Assembly (NCBI GenBank): GCA_965602635.1
Contig: CBFCZU010000104.1
Span: forward strand, 1 to 14,269
Direction: 5' to 3'
DNA length: 14,269 nt
Origin: CBFCZU01 sp965602635
GTDB lineage: Bacteria > Planctomycetota > Phycisphaerae > SM23-33
Part shown: one piece after another, positions 6,951-13,520 of the stretch
Layout: each line of letters begins with the position of its first letter
Numbering within the stretch: position 1 is the stretch's first letter
Position numbers and translations under genes: made by a program
The notes under the pieces: generated by a model
The model's database searches: none
What the model saw: only the letters and a program-made list of their open reading frames with translations
Told to the model about the DNA's origin: nothing

Positions 6951-9761
6951 CTACTTCTCAGTCAGCTGCACCACCCCGTCCCAGTCGCCCGCCGGCGGCG
7001 AGGCGAGGTATGCACGGCACAGGTCGAGGTACACCTTTGCCGGCCCGTCGTCCGGGCTGAGCTTGAGCGCGGCCTGGAACGCCTCGGCCGATTGGGCGAA
7101 CTTCCCGGCGGCGAACAGATCCATCCCCCGGGCGAACTCGACGCAGGCGGCCTCCATCGCGGCGTCCGATTCGCCAGAGCGGGCAAGGACGTTCCACACC
7201 TGCACCGGCTCGGTCTTGCCGACCACCAACACTTGCCCGAGCGGGCGGGCGAGGATCCCCTCGGCGCCGGCGGCTTGCCAGGTCTGGTCGCTGACCAGGA
7301 TGCCCGTGCCGAAGAACTTGTTGGCCGACTCCAGCCTGCTGGCGAGGTTGACCGTATCGCCGATGGCGGTGTAGTCCATCCGCTGCGTCGAGCCGCAGTT
7401 GCCCACCATGACCTCGCCGGTGGCGATGCCGATTCGGCTGCGCAGCCGGGGCGCATGCTGAGATTCCTCGGCCAGCTCGCGGTTGATCCGCGCCACCTCG
7501 TCCTGGCAATCGACGGCGGCCTGGACCGACCGGGCGGCGTGGTCGTCCTGGAAGACGGGCGCGCCGAAGAATACGAATATCCCGTCCCCGAGGAACTTGT
7601 TGAGGTAGCCTCCGTGGCGGGTCTGGATCACTTCCGTCATGCGGTCGAAGTAGCGGTTCAGCAGTTGCACGGTCCGCTGCTCGCCCAGTGCCTCGGATAG
7701 CGCGGTGAACCCCCAGAGGTCGGAGAAGAAGCAGCTCAGCACGCGCCGCTCGCCGCCCAGGCGCGCCAGCGAGGGGTCCTCTATCAGCCGGTCCACCAGC
7801 GCCGGCGAGAGGGCGTGGGCGAAGAGCCCGCGAATCCTCCGCTTGGCCCGCTCCTCGGTGAGCTGGCGGTAGGCGGTCACCACGGCGAAGCTCGCCGCCA
7901 TGGCCTGGATCGGCATCCAGAAGACCAGCACCACGTTCAACAGTGCGAAGACGACCAGTGCGTTCAAGGCCACATACGCCCCGCCGAGCGCCAAGGCCAG
8001 CGGGAAGGCCTGGAGCACGGACCGGCGGGCGGTGATCAGCGTGACGAGCGCACCGGCAAAGAGGATCGCCAGCACGTCGATGGTCGGGTGAGGTTGGCGG
8101 ACGAACGCGCCGGAGGCGATCGTGTTGAATATGTTCGAGTGGACGACGACGCCGGGCGTCCGGGGGCCGATGGGCGTGGGGACGAAGTCGGCCGCCCCGG
8201 TCGCGGTCGAGCCGATCAGGCAGATCCTGCCTTCCACGTAGGCCCGCAGCCTGACGAGGTCCTTCTCTATCCGGCCGGCAAGCCGGCTGTTGGCCCGGGG
8301 GATCTGCCGGCTGAGAATGTCGCACATCTCGGCTATCCGCCCCGCCCGTTTGTCGTCGCCGGCCTGCTTTGCGCAGGCGAGCGCCTCGGCCAGCAGCTTC
8401 GACCGAAGAGGGTCCATCTGCTTCGTCTCGAGCTGCGTTTCCTGCTGCTTCAGCGCCTGGACTTCGGCCCGCAGTGCCTTTAGCTCTTTGGCCACGGGGC
8501 GGAACAGCAGCGCCTGCTGGAGCCTCACCTCGGCGGCGACGCGCTTCTCGTGCAGCTCGTCGGCCTTGGCGGCAAGGGCGGCCAGCTCGAAGTTCAGGTC
8601 CTCGAACTGCTTCGGTCGTAGCTCGCCGGCCAGGCTCAGCAACTCCAGGTGCAGCGCCCTGCTCAGCGTGGTGTTCGCGCGGAGGTCTGCCCTGGCCTTC
8701 CAGACGGCCCCGACGGCGGAGGCGGGTATGTGCCGCGGGCGGGCGTTCTCGTCGCGCCGGCGGATCCAGTTGATGAGCATGGAGCCGGCCTGGTTAACCG
8801 GGATGCGGCGCTTGAAGCCGTCTTGGCAGACGATCGTGACGGCTGAGGCGTCGGCGGCGATCTCGTAGCCGCCTCCGTGGTCGCGTGCCAGCCTTTCGGC
8901 GGCCAGGGCCAGGGCGAACTGCGGCCAGAGGACCGCCCCCCGCCGCGCCAGCAGCGGTATCCGGCGCACGCCTCCGTCGGCGTCAGGCTCGACGGTCACG
9001 AAGCCCGTGCGGTACGCCCGCCGGGCAAAGGTCACCAGCGGGGGCACGATCGTGCCGCCCCTGGCCGGGTATCCCGCGGCGCGGTCGGCGGCGATCCCGA
9101 AGCGCTGCATCTCGGCCAGCGAGCGGGCGGCCAGGTATGTCTTGGTGAACTGCTCCTCGTCGATCCGCCCGTCGCCGGGCAGCAGGCCGCTCTTGGCGCC
9201 GGCGGCCCTGGCTTCGGCGGCGGAGAGGCCCGGCTTGGCGAGAATCCACTCGGCCAGCCGAGCCACGGCCGGCGACGTCTGGTCCTCCCCCGACCTGACG
9301 TGCATGGGGACGAACACGCGACCGGCGGATTGCAGCGCCTCGGCCAGCGCCACGTCGTCGAAGACCGCCCGGGGCTTGCCGGGGCCGATCAGCCCGGCCG
9401 AGTCGGTGGTGTAAAGCTCATGCTCGGCCGAGACGTAGCGGGTCTTCTGCGGCTCGGGCATGATGATATCGACCGCGAGCGCTGCTGACCCGCACTCGTC
9501 GAGCGTGGTGACGATCCCCGCCAGCAACTCCCTCGGCCAGGGCCAGCGCCCCAGCTCCTCCAGGCTGCCGTCGTCGATGTCAACGTGCACGACGTCGTCG
9601 TTCTGCGGGGCGGCGGCGAAGTGGCGAAAGCGGAAGTCCAGGGCCTGGAGCTCGAGCCTGTCCTCCAGCCCGCTGACGTGCAGGCAAATGACGACCACGG
9701 TGGCGGCCAGTCCCAGCAGCACGGGCTTGGTCGCACGGGACGTGGCGGTAGCTTCAGACAT
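6951..9761 (-). CDS. CHASE2-domain receptor adenylate cyclase (class III) with coiled-coil insertion
   Basis: 936 residues. An N-terminal membrane segment (about 14-29) is followed by an extracytoplasmic CHASE2 sensor domain (about 38-555), three membrane segments (about 560-632), a class III cyclase domain (about 672-860) and a TPR-like tail (870-920). Catalytic residues are complete: metal Asp681 (FSD) and Asp726 (GDG), adenine-selecting Lys722 and Asp796 (DYT), and transition-state Asn805 and Arg809 (NLASR). ATP is therefore the likely substrate and cAMP the product. Residues about 340-505 are a helical, coiled-coil-like insertion between the NQAGSMLINWI strand and the GRICLIGSTATG strand of CHASE2, where the domain usually has a short link. 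The ATG follows an in-frame TAG by nine bases, so no earlier start is possible; I see no clear ribosome site. Last gene of the barrel-lipoprotein-FecR-cyclase cluster, 72 bases after fecR. Confidence 0.93.
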   Translation of the reverse strand: MSEATATSRATKPVLLGLAATVVVICLHVSGLEDRLELQALDFRFRHFAAAPQNDDVVHVDIDDGSLEELGRWPWPRELLAGIVTTLDECGSAALAVDIIMPEPQKTRYVSAEHELYTTDSAGLIGPGKPRAVFDDVALAEALQSAGRVFVPMHVRSGEDQTSPAVARLAEWILAKPGLSAAEARAAGAKSGLLPGDGRIDEEQFTKTYLAARSLAEMQRFGIAADRAAGYPARGGTIVPPLVTFARRAYRTGFVTVEPDADGGVRRIPLLARRGAVLWPQFALALAAERLARDHGGGYEIAADASAVTIVCQDGFKRRIPVNQAGSMLINWIRRRDENARPRHIPASAVGAVWKARADLRANTTLSRALHLELLSLAGELRPKQFEDLNFELAALAAKADELHEKRVAAEVRLQQALLFRPVAKELKALRAEVQALKQQETQLETKQMDPLRSKLLAEALACAKQAGDDKRAGRIAEMCDILSRQIPRANSRLAGRIEKDLVRLRAYVEGRICLIGSTATGAADFVPTPIGPRTPGVVVHSNIFNTIASGAFVRQPHPTIDVLAILFAGALVTLITARRSVLQAFPLALALGGAYVALNALVVFALLNVVLVFWMPIQAMAASFAVVTAYRQLTEERAKRRIRGLFAHALSPALVDRLIEDPSLARLGGERRVLSCFFSDLWGFTALSEALGEQRTVQLLNRYFDRMTEVIQTRHGGYLNKFLGDGIFVFFGAPVFQDDHAARSVQAAVDCQDEVARINRELAEESQHAPRLRSRIGIATGEVMVGNCGSTQRMDYTAIGDTVNLASRLESANKFFGTGILVSDQTWQAAGAEGILARPLGQVLVVGKTEPVQVWNVLARSGESDAAMEAACVEFARGMDLFAAGKFAQSAEAFQAALKLSPDDGPAKVYLDLCRAYLASPPAGDWDGVVQLTEK

Positions 9762-9833
9762 GGCCAGAGTCTAACCCGCCGGCCTGCACTCCCACAAGCC
9801 CGGCAAGACCGCCGCAGCGGGAGCCGAACCTAC

Positions 9834-10718
9834 TCACTGGTAATCGTGGCCGTTGCCGTTCGGAGGTGGGTCCGGGTCCGGGACCGGGTCGGGTATCGGG
9901 ACCGGGGTGGGAACCGGCTGGACCGGCGGCGGCGTCGGCGTCGGCGTGGGAATCACCAGCTTCGCGGGCTTCTTGCCCGGGATAATCCCCTTGAAGCCCG
10001 ACGGGTTCATCCCGCCGCCAAGGAAGCCGCTCGCGCCCTTCCAATGCAGGTACTTGTTCTTCTCGGTATTTGTCGATCCGAAGGGGTCCAGCATCCCCGG
10101 GTCGTTGTCCTGCTGAGTGGCAAGGATGCCCAGCTTCTTGGGATCCTTGTGCTTCTCGCCCTGGCGGACCGTGCGGCGGTGGGTGCCATATTGCAGGTTC
10201 CAGTCGCTCGCGAAGGACTTGACGATCAGGCCCGAGCTGCCGAAGCCGGAGTCGCAGCCGCTGCCCCGGACGCTCAGCGTGGCCACGGCCGTGGCAATCC
10301 TCAGGTCGCTGGGGCCCTTCTCCCGCCTGATGGTCGTCCGCACCCGGCCGTACTTCAGCCCCATACGAACCTTCGAGGCGGCCCCGGCCTTGCGGAACTC
10401 GCTGACGCCCATCTGGCTGCCGGACTTCACCGTCACCTCCACGCGATCCTCAAACTTCAGCACAACCTTGGCCCGCAGGCCCGTGCGTATGATGGTGTTT
10501 TCCGGAAGCTCTTCCCCAGCCTTGACCGCCTCCCACTTGTCCTTGCCCTTGGCGGCAATGAGCTTCTGCGCCGGGCCGGAAACCGACACAACCGTGACTT
10601 TCCCTGCCTCTACCTTGGCCGGCGGCTTTGCCGCGTCGGGCGCCTTGGCCGGCGCCGCGGCTAAGGCGGCCGCCGAGAAGGCCAGCAGGCACAACGCGCC
10701 TATCCCGCTCCGAGACAT
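9834..10718 (-). CDS. secreted FecR-domain protein with proline-rich C-terminus
   Basis: 294 residues. A signal peptide (1-21, AALAAAPA region) is followed by a FecR-like domain (about 40-155): a beta strand VTVVSVSGPA, the segment LPENTIIRTGLRAKVVLKF (71-89) and the VRG motif (150-152) typical of the fold. Residues 160-250 are basic and Gly-rich and I do not recognise them. Residues 257-286 are a Pro/Val/Asp repeat (PTPTPTPPP, then PDPVPDPDPPP). FecR domains are best known in anti-sigma regulators of iron transport. This protein has no membrane segment besides the signal peptide, so it is more likely a free or wall-associated periplasmic protein. Stand-alone FecR proteins beside CHASE2 cyclases are, to my recollection, a recurrent pairing. 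The ATG is one base after the lipoprotein stop and has a strong GGAGGAAG site, so translation is probably coupled. Confidence 0.82.
   Translation of the reverse strand: MSRSGIGALCLLAFSAAALAAAPAKAPDAAKPPAKVEAGKVTVVSVSGPAQKLIAAKGKDKWEAVKAGEELPENTIIRTGLRAKVVLKFEDRVEVTVKSGSQMGVSEFRKAGAASKVRMGLKYGRVRTTIRREKGPSDLRIATAVATLSVRGSGCDSGFGSSGLIVKSFASDWNLQYGTHRRTVRQGEKHKDPKKLGILATQQDNDPGMLDPFGSTNTEKNKYLHWKGASGFLGGGMNPSGFKGIIPGKKPAKLVIPTPTPTPPPVQPVPTPVPIPDPVPDPDPPPNGNGHDYQ
9861..9950 (-). repeat. proline-rich repeat in the FecR-protein tail
   Basis: Thirty codons encode a low-complexity run alternating Pro with Thr, Val or Asp, visible in DNA as reiterated GGTCCGGG-like and GGCGTC units on the plus strand. 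Such tails often span or anchor to the cell wall, or act as spacers. The repeated units make the length prone to slippage and to assembly error. Confidence 0.7.
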
Positions 10719-10719
10719 G

Positions 10720-11268
10720 TCATCTTCCTCCTACGGGGTTCATGGTCTCCGGCACCTTGCCCGTTTCCATATACACGTCCGCGCGCGTCAAGGCCGTCAC
10801 GTATTGCAGGCCTGTCACGGAGCCGAACATGGAGCCGGAATCCATTATACCACAATATTGAAGTTCCCTGAGGCAATACCGGCCCGACGGGCCGGTCAGG
10901 GTGAGCACCACGCCCCCGGGAACCTTGCACGCCTGATAGAGCATGTAGGCCAGCCTGCCCCTGGCTATGGGGCGTGCGGCCTTGCAGTCCCAATGATTCG
11001 CGACGACGCCGCGCTGGCGAAGGGCCGATACCCGGTCGGCGAAGGTCTTGGCGGTGTCCGACCCATCCAGCAGCATAAGGATGCCGCGCATGGCGTCGTT
11101 CTCCGAGACCTCGGTCTGGGAGGACATTCGGTCCAGGAAGCCCGGCGACCCCTCGCCGGCGACCAGCTCGGCCTTTGGCGCCTCGACAGTGCCGGTCCCG
11201 GAGCAGCCGCCCGTCCAGGCCGGCAGCGCCAGCGCCGCCAGTGCCACCATGTTCGATATGCTCCGCAT
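10720..11268 (-). CDS. small lipoprotein of unknown function, SLH-like segment
   Basis: 182 residues. The N-terminus (Met, Arg, then a hydrophobic run) ends in TGGCSG, a lipobox-like site with lipidation Cys22, though the -3 position is Thr rather than the common Leu. Four more Cys (95, 114, 132, 139) could form disulphides in the periplasm. Residues 74-116 (FADRV to YQACK) read like an S-layer-homology repeat: a helix, a GVV turn, then a basic residue followed by LAYMLYQ. This is a loose resemblance. The sequence around LTLTGPSGRYCLRELQYCG (122-140) looks strongly constrained. I do not recognise a characterised family. The ATG at 11268 has no clear ribosome site; an in-frame ATG at 11250 has GGAG about ten bases upstream but would lose the positive charge of the signal. 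It sits 13 bases after the barrel gene and one base before fecR, so it is surely part of that operon. Confidence 0.75.
   Translation of the reverse strand: MRSISNMVALAALALPAWTGGCSGTGTVEAPKAELVAGEGSPGFLDRMSSQTEVSENDAMRGILMLLDGSDTAKTFADRVSALRQRGVVANHWDCKAARPIARGRLAYMLYQACKVPGGVVLTLTGPSGRYCLRELQYCGIMDSGSMFGSVTGLQYVTALTRADVYMETGKVPETMNPVGGR
10844..10852 (-). promoter_or_regulatory. candidate internal promoter, extended -10
   Basis: The minus strand reads TGGTATAAT, a perfect -10 with the TGn extension, inside the lipoprotein gene about 125 bases before the fecR start. The -35 region (about 10867-10872) is poor, which extended -10 promoters tolerate. The local codons (CAA TAT TGT GGT ATA) are all A/T-ending in a gene that otherwise favours G/C endings. 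It would let fecR and the cyclase be expressed apart from the barrel gene. Confidence 0.45.
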
Positions 11269-11281
11269 GGTACCGATCCGA

Positions 11282-12694
11282 TCAGAAGCTCAAGGTAACG
11301 CCCGTGTACAGGAACCGCCTGCAGCTGTTGTTGGCGAATGCCGCCCCGGGCCGGAACGCACCGTAGCGGATCGTCCAGGACAGGTCCGAGGTGATCCGCC
11401 AGTCGCAGTACACGTCCCACTCCCATCCGACCCAGCGGGAGGTGTTCGTCCCGGTGGTGTCGCTGATGGCGCCGTTGGGGCTGCACTTATGGTAGAAGAA
11501 GGTCTTGGTGCCGACCTCCATCTTCTTGAGCAGCTTGTGTTGCTCGAAGGGGAAGAAGCTCGCCCCGATCTGGTATATGTGCATGTTGGACACGGCCGGG
11601 TTGAACGCCAGCCCGGTGTCGCGGAAGCCGAAGGCGTTGAACGCGTGGTCGGGCGAGCCGGCCTGGTTGCCGCCGACGGTGGAGGTGGAGCTGGCCCGGC
11701 GGTTGCCGTCGCCGCTGCCCCAGAGGTACTCCACGCTCACCCGCGGGTGCGTCGGGGCATTGAAGAAGTACTCCAGCATGGCGTCAACGGCCATCGCCTC
11801 GATTCGGTCGCGCCCGCTGGTGACGCCCTCGGAGTACGTCTTGCCCCACTCGCCGACGGCCTCGACCTGGTAGCGCAGGTTGGGCAGCAGGACGTTGCCC
11901 GTGCTGCCCACGCCGACGTACCGCGAGTCGTATGCGTAAGACTGCGTGGCGTCCCGTGGTTTGGGAGTGGTGTGATCCTCGTTGCTCAGGAAGTAAGCGA
12001 ACGGGCGGTGCCCCTCCAGCCCCGTGTACTTCACCTCGATACCCCAGAAGCTCCGCTTCTGGCGCGTGGCCACGTTGGCGGAGCTATCGAGGTTGGAGGA
12101 GTGCCGCCTGGTCTTGCCCAGCAGGGCCATCATCTCCCACTGGCTGGCGGCCAGGTCCATCCTGATCATGTCCAGCGGCATGGCCAGGGCAAGGCCGGTG
12201 CCGATGGTGGCATACTGGCGCCCCACCTTGATCTTGAACGCCAGCGGGGGCTCCTGCCCGGTCCGGTTGCGGTGTATCTGGCCCAGGTCGAACTGATACC
12301 ACGCCCGCTCGACCTCCTCGGCGTCCTCGTCGCCCCTGCCGCTGGGGTTTCGGCCCGAGTTCCAGTCGTCCCAGCCCAGCATGCCGCGGACGTAGCCCTT
12401 GTGCACACCGTGAACGTCCACGCTCGCCCAGCCGCGAATCTGGTACTGGCGGAGCATTCTGGTCTTCCTGGCCGTCGTGTCGTTGTAGTTGAAGACGGCG
12501 AAGCTGAACCACCCGCCGGCGTCCAGGCCGATCTCCCGGGCGGCGGCCACTTGCTCATCGAGGCGAAGACGAAGCTGCTCGTCGTAGACTGTCCGCCCGT
12601 TATCCTGGCCCGCCGCCCACGCGGCTGGAAGCAAGACCGCGACCCCCGCCGCTAAGAGCCAGAATCGTTTCAGCCAGTGACTTGACGCACGCAT
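11282..12694 (-). CDS. alginate-export-type outer-membrane beta-barrel protein
   Basis: 470 residues from the chosen start. A signal peptide (about 1-27, hydrophobic LLAAGVAVLLPAAWA) is followed by a beta-rich chain of alternating aromatic and polar residues that ends in Phe, as outer-membrane proteins do. Recognisable elements of the alginate-export (AlgE-like) family are KVGRQYATIGTG (156-167 from the chosen Met) and a VEYLWGSGDGN strand near 321-331. Family members export or take up polysaccharides or other solutes; in this context the substrate is unknown and alginate itself is not implied, since no alginate synthesis genes are in view. I prefer the ATG at 12694, with AGGA eight bases upstream, over an in-frame ATG at 12724 that lacks a ribosome site and would put ten charged residues before the signal. 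First gene of the barrel-lipoprotein-FecR-cyclase cluster. Confidence 0.82.
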   Translation of the reverse strand: MRASSHWLKRFWLLAAGVAVLLPAAWAAGQDNGRTVYDEQLRLRLDEQVAAAREIGLDAGGWFSFAVFNYNDTTARKTRMLRQYQIRGWASVDVHGVHKGYVRGMLGWDDWNSGRNPSGRGDEDAEEVERAWYQFDLGQIHRNRTGQEPPLAFKIKVGRQYATIGTGLALAMPLDMIRMDLAASQWEMMALLGKTRRHSSNLDSSANVATRQKRSFWGIEVKYTGLEGHRPFAYFLSNEDHTTPKPRDATQSYAYDSRYVGVGSTGNVLLPNLRYQVEAVGEWGKTYSEGVTSGRDRIEAMAVDAMLEYFFNAPTHPRVSVEYLWGSGDGNRRASSTSTVGGNQAGSPDHAFNAFGFRDTGLAFNPAVSNMHIYQIGASFFPFEQHKLLKKMEVGTKTFFYHKCSPNGAISDTTGTNTSRWVGWEWDVYCDWRITSDLSWTIRYGAFRPGAAFANNSCRRFLYTGVTLSF

Positions 12695-12763
12695 AGGGGA
12701 ATTCCTGTACTTTTTTCGACGCATGCGCAGCAGAGTGTGGCACGTAAGGCCTTCGGGGGCAAC

Positions 12764-12786
12764 AAAAAAAGCCTCGGGTCAGGCCC
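12764..12786 (-). terminator. candidate intrinsic terminator of the ABC transporter genes
   Basis: On the minus strand GGCCT and AGGCT (four Watson-Crick pairs plus G-T wobble) enclose a six-base GC loop and are followed directly by seven T residues. It lies about 85 bases past the ATPase stop and 70 bases before the barrel gene start. The stem is short, so termination may be partial and some read-through into the barrel gene is possible. Confidence 0.4.
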
Positions 12787-12869
12787 GTGTCGCCAATACA
12801 TCGGCGGCCAAGTGGCTCCAACGTCACACAATCTGCACCTGCCCAGCCTGCCGGCCGGGCCCGCGCAGC

Positions 12870-13517
12870 TCAGTCCTTCGTCATCTCGACGACCCGCTGG
12901 GCGTGCTCTGCGGCCACGCTCTCGTGCGTGACCAGCAGCACCGTCCCGCCGTCGCGGTGGTACTCGCCGAGGTAGCTCATGACGGCTGATGCGCTGTCGG
13001 GGTCGAGGTTGCCGGTGGGCTCGTCGGCGAGGATCAGCTCCGGGCGGCGCATCAGTGCCCGCGCCATGGCCACGCGCTGCTTCTCCCCGGCGCTGAGCTC
13101 GCCGGGGCGGTGGGCCAGTCTGTCGCCCAGGCCGACGTGCTCGAGCAGCTCGACGGCGCGGTCCTTCCCGCCCGGCCGCCGCCCGCCCACCAAGCAGGCC
13201 GAGCGGACGTTCTCCAGCACGCTGAGGTACCCCAGCAGGTGGAACATCTGGAAGACGAAGCCGATCTTCTCGCCCCGCAGACGCGCCCGCCGCCGCGCCG
13301 GGAGCGAGTACAGGTCCTCGCCGTCGAGCAGCACCTGCCCGGCCGTCGGGCGGATCATCCCCCCCATCGTCAGCAGCAGCGTGGTCTTGCCCGATCCGCT
13401 CGCCCCGCGGACGGCGACGAACTCGCCCCGCGAGACCGACAGACTCAAGCCGTCAAGCGCCCAAATCTCCCTGCCGGACTTGCGGTACACCTTGCTCACG
13501 TCGGTCAGGCGGATCAC
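12870..13517 (-). CDS. ABC transporter ATP-binding protein, MacB/LolD type
   Basis: 215 residues, the usual LolD/MacB ATPase-domain length. All nucleotide-binding motifs are present: Walker A GASGSGKTT (38-46), Q-loop Gln90, a signature of form LSAGEKQR (141-148, the common form being LSGGQQQR), Walker B LILADEP (161-167) and H-loop His198 (VTHE). It powers the adjacent permease, which belongs to the class that moves lipoproteins, peptides or macrolides out from the inner membrane rather than importing solutes. The start is GTG with a GGGAGGAA site about seven bases upstream. It lies three bases after the permease stop codon, so the two are co-translated. The substrate cannot be told from sequence; no periplasmic adaptor is visible, though one could lie beyond the right edge. 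Confidence 0.95.
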   Translation of the reverse strand: MIRLTDVSKVYRKSGREIWALDGLSLSVSRGEFVAVRGASGSGKTTLLLTMGGMIRPTAGQVLLDGEDLYSLPARRRARLRGEKIGFVFQMFHLLGYLSVLENVRSACLVGGRRPGGKDRAVELLEHVGLGDRLAHRPGELSAGEKQRVAMARALMRRPELILADEPTGNLDPDSASAVMSYLGEYHRDGGTVLLVTHESVAAEHAQRVVEMTKD

Positions 13518-13520
13518 GTC

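Noticed and set aside
11048..12655. Plus-strand frame of 535 codons opposite the barrel and lipoprotein genes
   Set aside because: The minus strand encodes a signal peptide and barrel pattern; the plus-strand product looks like GC-driven noise.
12820..12832. TGTGA half-site (minus strand) upstream of the barrel operon, considered as a cAMP-receptor-protein site
   Set aside because: The second half (TCACA after six bases) is absent, so only a chance half-site can be claimed.
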